Of a stretch of DNA of 40,600 bases, positions 34,771 to 40,600 are shown piece after piece; position 1 is the first letter of the stretch; every line of letters begins with the position of its first letter. Position numbers and translations under genes: made by a program. This DNA comes from Flavobacteriia bacterium. GTDB taxonomy: Bacteria; Bacteroidota; Bacteroidia; Flavobacteriales_D; Crocinitomicaceae. The notes beneath the pieces were generated by a model. The model saw nothing but the letters and a program-made list of their open reading frames with translations. It was not told the origin of the DNA and ran no database searches. The stretch spans positions 1-40,600 of the forward strand of contig CANLGD010000022.1 in assembly GCA_947490145.1 (NCBI GenBank). Reading direction: 5' to 3'.

Positions 34771-35847
34771 TTATTTACCAGGAAATAAGCTCAGCAAACC
34801 TTCCTCGCTTGCATCACAAATTCCTCTTTCAGTGATTAATTTTGTTATCAAATGCGCTGGTGTTACGTCAAAACCGTAGTTACTAGCATTTGTAGTTTCT
34901 GGGCAAATTAAAACGGAATCCATATTTCCAGCGGTATTTTTTCCAATCATGTAACGCACTTCATCTTGATTTCGCTCTTCGATTGGAATTTCTTTTAATC
35001 CATTTTTAATTGTCCAATCGATTGTGGTTGATGGCAATGCTACATAAAAAGGAATTTCATTATCTTTTGCTGCCAAAGCCTTTAAATAAGTTCCAATTTT
35101 ATTTGCAACATCTCCAAGTCGAGTTGTGCGATCCGTTCCAACGATTACCAAATCCACAAAACCATGTTGCATTAAATGTCCTCCAGCATTATCAACGATT
35201 AATGTGTGAGGAACTTCATGGCGTGTTAATTCGTAACAAGTCAAATTTGAACCTTGATTTCGTGGTCGTGTTTCGTCTACCCAAACGTGCACTTTTATTC
35301 CTTTTTCAATTGCTTGATAAATCGGTGATGTAATTGTTCCCCATTCGATACAGCCCAACATTCCTGCGTTACAATGAGTCAAAATATTTACAACTTCACC
35401 TTTTTTTCTGACAGAAATTGTTTCAATTAATGGTAAGCCATGAACACCAATCATTCTGCAGGTTTCGATGTCTTCTTCAACGATTTGCGCTGCCATTTCC
35501 CAAGAAGTTCTCAAGAAATCACTTGAATTATCCAAAGCATCAAGCATTTTATCCAAAGCCCAAAATAAATTTACAGCTGTTGGTCGAGAAGCTCTTAAAT
35601 CGGAGAAGGCTTGGTCAATAAAACTTGGATCCAATTCATTTTCAATCATTTCCCTAACTGCCAAATAAATTCCGTAAGCGGCTGTTGCTCCAATTAATGG
35701 TGCTCCGCGAACGGTCATTTCTTTGATAGCAATTTCTGCATCTTTGTATGTTTCAAGTTTTACAACTACAAATTCATGCGGAAGTTTTCGCTGATCGATT
35801 ACTTCTACATATTTATCTTCTGTTGGACAAATTGTTCTGAATTTCAT
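34771..35847 (-). CDS. mtnA: S-methyl-5-thioribose-1-phosphate isomerase
   Basis: 358 aa. It isomerises methylthioribose-1-phosphate to methylthioribulose-1-phosphate in methionine salvage. The catalytic cysteine lies in ILTHCNAG and the aspartate in VIVGTDRTT (most homologues have GADR). Further marks are MTVRGAPLIGATAAYG, RPTAVNLFWAL and DETRPRNQGSNLT. The length is normal. It is last in the mtnD-mtnC-mtnA order on this strand. The 61-base gap after mtnC contains a perfect TTCCGATA/TATCGGAA palindrome. No mtnB lies in the cluster. Confidence 0.97.
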   Translation of the reverse strand: MKFRTICPTEDKYVEVIDQRKLPHEFVVVKLETYKDAEIAIKEMTVRGAPLIGATAAYGIYLAVREMIENELDPSFIDQAFSDLRASRPTAVNLFWALDKMLDALDNSSDFLRTSWEMAAQIVEEDIETCRMIGVHGLPLIETISVRKKGEVVNILTHCNAGMLGCIEWGTITSPIYQAIEKGIKVHVWVDETRPRNQGSNLTCYELTRHEVPHTLIVDNAGGHLMQHGFVDLVIVGTDRTTRLGDVANKIGTYLKALAAKDNEIPFYVALPSTTIDWTIKNGLKEIPIEERNQDEVRYMIGKNTAGNMDSVLICPETTNASNYGFDVTPAHLITKLITERGICDASEEGLLSLFPGK

Positions 35848-35873
35848 TTTTTATTAGATTTTAAGATGTTAAG

Positions 35874-35891
35874 TTCCGATAGTTATCGGAA
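35874..35891. repeat. short perfect palindrome between mtnC and mtnA
   Basis: TTCCGATA and TATCGGAA (35874-35881, 35884-35891) are separated by only GT. A CCGATA-TATCGG core is common as a short interspersed palindrome in flavobacterial intergenic DNA (from memory). It is followed by GGATATTAGGACTTT (35895-35909), which recurs near miaA. Confidence 0.6.
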
Positions 35892-35908
35892 TTAGGATAT
35901 TAGGACTT

Positions 35909-36595
35909 TTAAACTATTTCGGAAAAACTATTTACTGTTTGTTTCCAATTTGCTGTATTTCCAGTCCTAACTAATTGAATTGTTTGAAAACCTGCTTTGT
36001 CAGCTGCTTCTAATTCTTCCACAATATCTGAAAGAAAAAGAATGTTTTCAGCTGGAATTTTTAAGTTTTCACTGATTTTTTCGTAGGTTTCTATTTCTCT
36101 TTTTCCACCAGTTGTTGTGTCGAAATAATTGGAAAGGTATTTTGTTAAATCACCAAAAACACTGTATCCAAAAATTAATTTTTGTGCTTTTATTGAACCG
36201 GAAGAAAAAATTCCAATTTCGATTCCTTCTTTTTTCCAATTCTCAAAAGCTTGCGGAACATCTTCGTAAATATGTCCTGAGATTTCACCAGATTTATAAG
36301 CATCTTCCCATAAAATACCCTGTAAAGTTTTTAAAGGAGTTATTTTTTTATCTTCCAAACTCCATTTTAAAAGCGTTGCGATAATTTCATCCGTTTCCTT
36401 TAATTCTTTTCCTTCTAATTCTCTTGCCAAATCAATTGTTTCTTCAAAAGCTTGAAAAACCTCAGAAATGCCCTTTAATTCCTTCAATTTAGAAATATTT
36501 TCTCTGAAATATGGAAATAAAATATCCGTGACGAAAGAAATTGAAGTTGTTGTACCTTCGATATCTGTGAGAATATATTTGATGTTTGAACTCAT
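35909..36595 (-). CDS. mtnC: enolase-phosphatase E1 (2,3-diketo-5-methylthiopentyl-1-phosphate enolase/phosphatase)
   Basis: 228 aa. A HAD-superfamily enzyme that enolises and dephosphorylates the diketo intermediate of methionine salvage to acireductone. The nucleophile aspartate is at residue 11 (ILTDIEGTTTSISF). The second motif is FSSGSIKAQK, and the acidic motif is LFLSDIVEELEAADKAG. It is longer than a minimal HAD phosphatase because of the E1 cap. It sits between mtnD (86 bases upstream) and mtnA. Its stop overlaps the repeated GGATATTAGGACTTT element. Confidence 0.95.
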   Translation of the reverse strand: MSSNIKYILTDIEGTTTSISFVTDILFPYFRENISKLKELKGISEVFQAFEETIDLARELEGKELKETDEIIATLLKWSLEDKKITPLKTLQGILWEDAYKSGEISGHIYEDVPQAFENWKKEGIEIGIFSSGSIKAQKLIFGYSVFGDLTKYLSNYFDTTTGGKREIETYEKISENLKIPAENILFLSDIVEELEAADKAGFQTIQLVRTGNTANWKQTVNSFSEIV

Positions 36596-36681
36596 ACTTT
36601 TTCTAATATTAAATATTCTGTTGAACTAAAAGTATTTTCAAAAAATGGTAAAAAGAAAAATTAGTAGTAATGATGGATTTT

Positions 36682-37218
36682 TCATATTTTGAAATTTAAA
36701 TATTTTTGTTCCACCTGAGAATTTGTATATTCGGGAATCCAGCCAGTTGTATCAATGAAAATGCGGATTGCTTTCACAAATGGATTTGTTTCTCCAGCAT
36801 CAAACCAATGCTTTGTTCCAGCGGGAACCGAAATTAAATCGCCTTTTTCGCACAATAAATTGAAAATCGACTCACCATTTTCTAAATTGAACCAAAAAAA
36901 TCCTTGACCATCAACAAAAAAACGAATTTCATCTTCTGAATGTGTATGTTCTGCCAAAAATTTATTTCGAATGGCTTCGTAGTTTTCAGTTAAATTATTA
37001 ATTGAGATAACATCTGCAGTTAAATAACCTCCATTTTTCATAAATGGATCCAAATCTGCTGAATAAGCTTTCAAAATTTTATCTTGACTTGCTGAATCGT
37101 CAAATTTCACTTCACACTTCCATTGATCAAAAAAAATCCCTCTTTCATTCATGAATTTTTTGATTTCCAAGGGATTTGTCAATTGAATATTTTTTTCTGG
37201 AATGGATAAAATTGCCAT
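36682..37218 (-). CDS. mtnD: acireductone dioxygenase (ARD)
   Basis: 178 aa. A cupin that opens acireductone to the keto acid precursor of methionine (Fe form), or to an off-pathway product with Ni. The metal ligands fall in EHTHSEDEIRFFVDGQGFFW (His, His, Glu) and GTKHWFD (His). Length fits the family. It is first in the mtnD-mtnC-mtnA block, with a -7 box at 37235-37242 immediately upstream. The divergent gene is ctaA, so the 104-base gap carries both promoters. No S-adenosylmethionine riboswitch was seen in the short gap. Confidence 0.96.
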   Translation of the reverse strand: MAILSIPEKNIQLTNPLEIKKFMNERGIFFDQWKCEVKFDDSASQDKILKAYSADLDPFMKNGGYLTADVISINNLTENYEAIRNKFLAEHTHSEDEIRFFVDGQGFFWFNLENGESIFNLLCEKGDLISVPAGTKHWFDAGETNPFVKAIRIFIDTTGWIPEYTNSQVEQKYLNFKI

Positions 37219-37234
37219 TTTTCTATATTTTGTT

Positions 37235-37242
37235 CAAAATTA
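37235..37242 (-). promoter_or_regulatory. -7 promoter box (TAATTTTG) of the mtnDCA block
   Basis: On the minus strand TAATTTTG matches TAnnTTTG exactly, about 17 bases before ATG 37218. No exact TTTG -33 box is visible at the right distance. Confidence 0.45.
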
Positions 37243-37322
37243 CAAAAATCTATGTTTTGATTGAAGTATTTTAGAAAAGAAATTGAATTTATAGTTAATT
37301 TTACATTTCAAAACAAAAAAAC

Positions 37323-38336
37323 ATGAATTTCAGCAAAAATTTTATTCGTCTAAATTGGATTACACTAGTGTTCATCTACTTAGTTGTGGTTGCAGGAAGT
37401 TTTGTAAGAATTACCGGAAGCGGAATGGGATGTCCGGATTGGCCTAAATGTTTTGGACAATGGATTCCACCAGCAACAGACGCAAATTTGCCGGCAGATT
37501 ACAAAGATATTTATTCTATGAAGCGCGAGAAAAAAATTGTGAAATTTGCAAATTTTTTGGGAAAAATTGGTTTTGAAAAAGAAGCAAATCAATTGAGAAA
37601 TGATAAATCACTTTTGATAGAACAAGATTTTAATGCTCGAAAAACATGGACAGAATACATAAATCGAGTTTTTGGAATGTTTGCAGGTTTAGGAGTTTTA
37701 TTTATTTGGATTTGGATTTTAAGAAAATATAGAAGTCGAAAGCTCGTTTTTTGGAGCACTACAAATTTGATAATTTTAGCCATTCAAGCTTGGTTTGGAT
37801 CTATTGTCGTTGCAACAAATTTAGTTCCTTGGACAATTACAGTTCATATGCTTTTGGCTTTGGTGATTATTTTAATTCAAATTTATCTCATTCATACCAT
37901 TTCGAATAAAAAGCAAAGTCATTTGGTTTTAAATCCTACCATGAAAGCAATCATTTGGGCTTCCTTCCTTATTACTTTTGTGCAAATGTTTCTCGGAACG
38001 CAAGTGAGAGAGTACATCGATCAATTGACAATTCAAGGTTTTGGACGAGAAACTTGGACCGAAAAATTAGGATTAAGCTTTTTTATTCACCGAAGTTTCT
38101 CGTGGTTAGTTCTAATTATTTTAGTAGTGTTGACTTGGCTGAATTTCAAAAATGGGAAATCAAAATTGGTTTATTTGTCTTTTATCGTTCTTGCTTTAGA
38201 ATTAATTTCAGGTGTTTTATTGGCTTATGCCGAAATGCCGGGATTAGTGCAAACTTCTCATTTGGTTTTTGCTTGTATTTTGTTTGGAACGCTTTTTTTT
38301 ACAATTTTAAAAAGTTCCAAAAAAGGGACTTTTTAA
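37323..38336 (+). CDS. ctaA: heme A synthase (CtaA/COX15 family)
   Basis: 337 aa, about eight membrane helices. It converts haem O to haem A for cytochrome oxidase. Family marks are VRITGSGMGCPDWPKCFGQW (residues 28-47), TEYINRVFG (110-118), VHMLLALV (His175), FFIHRSFSW (His256) and QTSHLVFA (His313). Three of the usual histidines are present. At residue 114 this protein has Asn in EYINR, where many CtaA/COX15 proteins have EYxHR. I believe the Asn is common in Bacteroidota but cannot check. The last 15 codons and the 3' flank form a 28-bp-arm palindrome. It stands alone, divergent from mtnD. Confidence 0.93.
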   Translation: MNFSKNFIRLNWITLVFIYLVVVAGSFVRITGSGMGCPDWPKCFGQWIPPATDANLPADYKDIYSMKREKKIVKFANFLGKIGFEKEANQLRNDKSLLIEQDFNARKTWTEYINRVFGMFAGLGVLFIWIWILRKYRSRKLVFWSTTNLIILAIQAWFGSIVVATNLVPWTITVHMLLALVIILIQIYLIHTISNKKQSHLVLNPTMKAIIWASFLITFVQMFLGTQVREYIDQLTIQGFGRETWTEKLGLSFFIHRSFSWLVLIILVVLTWLNFKNGKSKLVYLSFIVLALELISGVLLAYAEMPGLVQTSHLVFACILFGTLFFTILKSSKKGTF

Positions 38337-38352
38337 AATTGTAAAAAAAAGC
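38291..38352. repeat. 28-bp-arm palindrome spanning the 3' end of ctaA
   Basis: The left arm (38291-38318) and right arm (38325-38352) are inverted copies with one mismatch in 28 positions and a 6-base A loop. Each arm contains TTTTTTTTACAATTTTAA or its complement. The left arm encodes the end of CtaA (LFFTILKSS) and the right arm contains the stop (38334-38336). On the plus strand the hairpin could act as a strong mRNA 3' structure. A T run does not follow on this side, so classic termination is unclear. Confidence 0.8.
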
Positions 38353-38455
38353 ATTACAGATTACATATTGGCAGATTACAGATTGCTTCGCTTTCAAGTT
38401 AAATTATTTTACAAGCGAAGCAATCTGTAATTTGTAATCTGCCAATCTGTAATTC
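38353..38455. repeat. second palindromic repeat built of ATTACAGATT units
   Basis: ATTACAGATTGCTTCGCTT (38375-38393) and its exact inverse AAGCGAAGCAATCTGTAAT (38413-38431) make 19-bp arms around a 19-base loop. Outer copies of ATTACAGATT and ATTGGCAGATTAC extend the symmetry imperfectly to both ends. It fills the gap between the convergent ctaA and VanZ-like genes, directly after the ctaA palindrome. Confidence 0.75.
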
Positions 38456-38804
38456 ATTTTTGTTTTCCAAACAAAAATGACAAACTTCCGAAAAATAATC
38501 CTGTTAAATTTGCGTAAAAATCTAAAATACTAAATGTTCTATAAGGAATAAAATAATGTAAAGTTTCGCAAAAAGAACAAAAAGCTATTCCAAAAAACAA
38601 ATAAATTAAAAATTTCTTTCTATCAAAAATTAATCGGCAAAAAACCATAAATGGACTCAGCATTATCGCGTGAATCCAATGATCTGAATCTATTCCTAAA
38701 ATCGTGAAATCCAAATCAATTCCTGTATCGCTAGTTTTCATAACTAGTAAAAAAAATACCGCAGAAATATAAAATGGAAATAGGATTTTGGTAATTTTTT
38801 TCAT
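38454..38804 (-). CDS. VanZ-like membrane protein
   Basis: 116 aa with four membrane helices. VanZ family marks: DHWIHAIMLSPF (conserved Asp/His), SFCETLHYFIPYRTFSILDF, and ANLTGLFFG near the end. Real VanZ lowers teicoplanin susceptibility, but most family members are of unknown role. It starts 20 bases after the HEAT-repeat gene stops, so the two are probably co-transcribed. The 3' end touches the palindromic repeat. Confidence 0.8.
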   Translation of the reverse strand: MKKITKILFPFYISAVFFLLVMKTSDTGIDLDFTILGIDSDHWIHAIMLSPFMVFCRLIFDRKKFLIYLFFGIAFCSFCETLHYFIPYRTFSILDFYANLTGLFFGSLSFLFGKQK

Positions 38805-38824
38805 TTTAAAACTTTAAAACTGAA

Positions 38825-39343
38825 TTATTTTTGATTTTTTTTTAATGCCGTTTGGTATATTTTTTTGATACTATTCTTTTCTTCACGTTCAATTATGGCA
38901 TTAATTTTTGGAATCAAATCATGATTGTGTTTTGTTTTTAATAATAAAATTTGACCTAAAGCAAAGGCTGCACTCCATCGAACGACAGTTCCAGAATCTT
39001 CAGTGTTTTTCAATAAATTATTCACTGCAATGTCAATCTTCTCAGGATATTTGTGAATGATATTTCCAATTACTTTTGCAGATTCCCATTTTATTCTTGG
39101 TGCTTTATGCAAAAGTGTTTCAATTAAATGATTTAATGAGTTTTCAGTTGCAATAGCTGGATTTATTTTTGTTGCATATTCTAGTGCTTCAATACAAGTT
39201 GCAATCTCAGGATCTTTCAAGTTTCCAAACTGACTGAAAAGTTCGTCAATTCCTATGGTTTCGCTTAAAATTTGTTGAGAAATAAGTTCTGTTTTCTCTT
39301 TTCCTTTAATTGTTTTATCTTTTAAAACTTGAATGAATTCCAT
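38825..39343 (-). CDS. HEAT-repeat-like protein
   Basis: 172 aa, no signal or membrane helix. The sequence is a short solenoid of helical repeats: LFSQFGNLKDPEIATCIEAL, then LIETLLHKAPRIKWESAKVI, then AVNNLLKNTEDSGTVVRWSA. The RWESA / RWSAA spacing matches PBS/HEAT-type repeats. The role is unknown. It is followed by the VanZ-like gene. Upstream is the terminator of the lipoprotein gene, so transcription of this pair begins at its own promoter. Confidence 0.75.
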   Translation of the reverse strand: MEFIQVLKDKTIKGKEKTELISQQILSETIGIDELFSQFGNLKDPEIATCIEALEYATKINPAIATENSLNHLIETLLHKAPRIKWESAKVIGNIIHKYPEKIDIAVNNLLKNTEDSGTVVRWSAAFALGQILLLKTKHNHDLIPKINAIIEREEKNSIKKIYQTALKKNQK

Positions 39344-39377
39344 TTTTAAGTCTATTTATTGAACTTATTTAATTAAA

Positions 39378-39412
39378 AAAGCCAATCAATTTTAAATATA
39401 TTGATTGGCTTT
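39378..39412 (-). terminator. rho-independent terminator of the M43 protease/lipoprotein operon
   Basis: AAAGCCAATCAAT (39378-39390) pairs perfectly with ATTGATTGGCTTT (39400-39412), with a 9-base loop. On the minus strand it is followed by a T run (AAAAAA at 39375-39380 on plus), 16 bases after the stop at 39428. Confidence 0.88.
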
Positions 39413-39427
39413 AAAGTGAATTTTAAA

Positions 39428-39826
39428 TTAATTTTGTCTTCCTTTTTTGCAAGGCTCATTTTCTTGATAGCGAACTAATTTTGAATCTTTTAGTAATTCT
39501 TTTAAATCGCTGATAAATGTTTCTTGTTGTTTTGGCTTTAATTCGCTTAATTTAAAGCAATAATCAACTTCACCTTCACGTCCCCATTTTACGGTTTCAT
39601 AGTCTAGTTTAGTGTTGTTGTTCACGTCAAATTTTACAATATAGGTTTCAAATTGTTTTTTTGCATCACCGTCGGTACCTCCACCAATACTAATAAATGA
39701 AATAGAAAAGCGACAATTTTCGTCAGATTTCACTTCCAATTTTGCATTTTTCTTAGCAATTCTTTTAGCTGGATCACAGGAAAAAATGGCAAGAGTTAGT
39801 AACAAATAAATCATGTTATTTTTCAT
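39428..39826 (-). CDS. small lipoprotein of unknown function
   Basis: 132 aa. The signal ends LLTLAIFSC, so Cys is the likely lipidated residue. The mature part is AKRIAKKNAKLEVKS, then a beta-rich region with IGGGTDGDAKKQFETY and two further cysteines (YCFK, CKKG). No family is recognised. It follows the M43 metalloprotease gene by six bases and ends in a strong terminator, so the two form one transcript. Confidence 0.7.
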   Translation of the reverse strand: MKNNMIYLLLTLAIFSCDPAKRIAKKNAKLEVKSDENCRFSISFISIGGGTDGDAKKQFETYIVKFDVNNNTKLDYETVKWGREGEVDYCFKLSELKPKQQETFISDLKELLKDSKLVRYQENEPCKKGRQN

Positions 39827-39832
39827 CTTTAA

Positions 39833-40600
39833 TTATTTTGAAATGACTATTTTTTTAGTAATTGTACTATTTCCATTTGTAAAATTCAATAAATAACTTC
39901 CATTTGGTAAATCCTTTAAACTCATTTCGTAGGGATAACTACTTACATTTTCAAAAGAAACAATTTCCGTACCAATTAAATCAAAAAGATGAATATTAAG
40001 TGATTCTTTGTTTTTTGAAGAAATTGTTATTTTATCATCACTTGGATTTGGGTAAATATTAAATGAATTTTCTGACAAAATTTCTTCCACATTTGCAACT
40101 GGCAAACATCCATTTGATGTAGTCAATCCTACTCGTGGACCACTTAAAGCCGCACGCATTCTATTTGCTTGACCTAATGTAAACATAACCATGCATGCAT
40201 CGTCAACATAATCCATGTAATTCATATACATTTCTCCAGAAGCATCCGAGCCACAAGTACTATTTGGATTAAAAGGGAAACTTGGGCAGCCATAATTACT
40301 TGTTTCAGCAACTTTTGTATCCGATACGAAATCATTTCCACAGTTTGCGTCTCCCCAGATATGAGAAAGATTTAACCAATGTCCAACTTCATGAGTTGCA
40401 GTTCTACCATTATTATTTGGAGAAACTGACGTTCCACCAATCCCAAAAGCAGTATAATTTATTACTACACCATCATCGTCAGGGAAACTTGACATATCAG
40501 AAGGAAAAGTTGCATAACCCAAAAGGCCAGCTGAAGGATCAAGATTACACACCCAAATATTTAAGTATTTTGTTGGATTCCAATTATCATGACCTCCCAT
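39833..40600 (-). CDS. secreted M43 (pappalysin-like) metalloprotease with T9SS sorting domain, partial
   Basis: 255 residues are visible; the start is beyond the right edge. A zinc site HEVGHWLNLSH matches HExxHxxGxxH apart from N for G, as in M43 metzincins, with the Met-turn in MNYMDY. The family pattern continues with the GYATFP and VVINYTAFG strands before the active site and cysteines CGND, YGCPS and STCGSD. The last 70 residues are a T9SS type A C-terminal domain (FNIYPNPSDDKITI, then LKDLPNGSYLLNF). It would be secreted through the outer membrane. Six bases separate its stop from the lipoprotein gene. Confidence 0.88.
   Translation of the reverse strand: MGGHDNWNPTKYLNIWVCNLDPSAGLLGYATFPSDMSSFPDDDGVVINYTAFGIGGTSVSPNNNGRTATHEVGHWLNLSHIWGDANCGNDFVSDTKVAETSNYGCPSFPFNPNSTCGSDASGEMYMNYMDYVDDACMVMFTLGQANRMRAALSGPRVGLTTSNGCLPVANVEEILSENSFNIYPNPSDDKITISSKNKESLNIHLFDLIGTEIVSFENVSSYPYEMSLKDLPNGSYLLNFTNGNSTITKKIVISK

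Noticed and set aside
36596-37322. Possible SAM riboswitch for the methionine salvage genes
   Set aside because: The gaps upstream of mtnD (104 bases, shared with ctaA) and of mtnC (86 bases) are AT-rich and show none of the conserved SAM riboswitch helices.
37955-38344. 129-codon plus-strand frame overlapping ctaA
   Set aside because: Shadow frame of the ctaA membrane helices; the ctaA frame carries all the family motifs.

Overview
The window is AT-rich DNA from a member of the Bacteroidota, most likely order Flavobacteriales (a Fluviicola/Crocinitomicaceae-like organism would fit, but this is inference). The evidence is a set of lineage-typical features. Two secreted proteins carry type IX secretion (T9SS) C-terminal sorting domains (11060-13726 and 39833-40600). 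There are two SusC-like/TonB-dependent receptors, a fused isobutyryl-CoA mutase (icmF), bacillithiol synthase (bshC), DUF5723 and DUF6089-type outer-membrane proteins, and several close matches to the Bacteroidota promoter TTTG-N19..22-TAnnTTTG. No tRNA, rRNA, CRISPR array or complete mobile element was seen.

Layout. 1-99 is the 3' tip of an IS3-type transposase. It abuts a TolC-like secreted protein gene on the minus strand. bshC and a VWA-domain protein follow on the plus strand, with shikimate kinase convergent to them. 5170-6181 has no intact gene. It holds a nested palindromic repeat and a clearly decayed Na+/phosphate cotransporter gene. An AsmA-like membrane-anchored protein, a TonB receptor with a LytTR-domain fragment behind it, and a large repeat-containing T9SS protein run on the plus strand to a strong terminator at 13760. 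On the minus strand, icmF leads a compact set of four small unknown genes, two of which have a single in-frame stop, and then a SOUL haem-binding protein with its own promoter. Next come a DUF5723 protein and its lipoprotein partner (minus), a DUF6089 barrel (plus), an SDR/RmlD-like reductase, an S9 peptidase and a DUF2461 protein (minus), and a second TonB receptor (plus). A DUF58 protein (minus), panB, an RluA-type pseudouridine synthase and miaA (plus) follow. The methionine-salvage genes mtnD-mtnC-mtnA (minus), heme A synthase ctaA (plus), and a minus-strand tail of VanZ-like, HEAT-repeat, lipoprotein and M43 metalloprotease genes complete the window.

How the genes work together. Most are chromosomal housekeeping or cell-envelope genes: thiol metabolism, shikimate, pantothenate, methionine salvage, haem A, tRNA modification, branched acyl-CoA metabolism, outer-membrane transport and secreted adhesin/protease. 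The mtn genes form one pathway block. DUF5723 plus lipoprotein, and S9 peptidase plus reductase, look like two-gene operons.

Most noteworthy: three genes, including the highly conserved miaA, have intact N-termini (P-loop, signal peptide, membrane anchor) but no ATG/GTG/TTG in frame before them. Each instead has ATC in the same context, A(G/C)T-ATC-AAA, directly where the start should be. Other points are a 28-bp-arm palindrome built into the 3' end of ctaA, flavobacterial-type palindromic intergenic repeats, and several gene remnants that ordinary ORF calling would miss.
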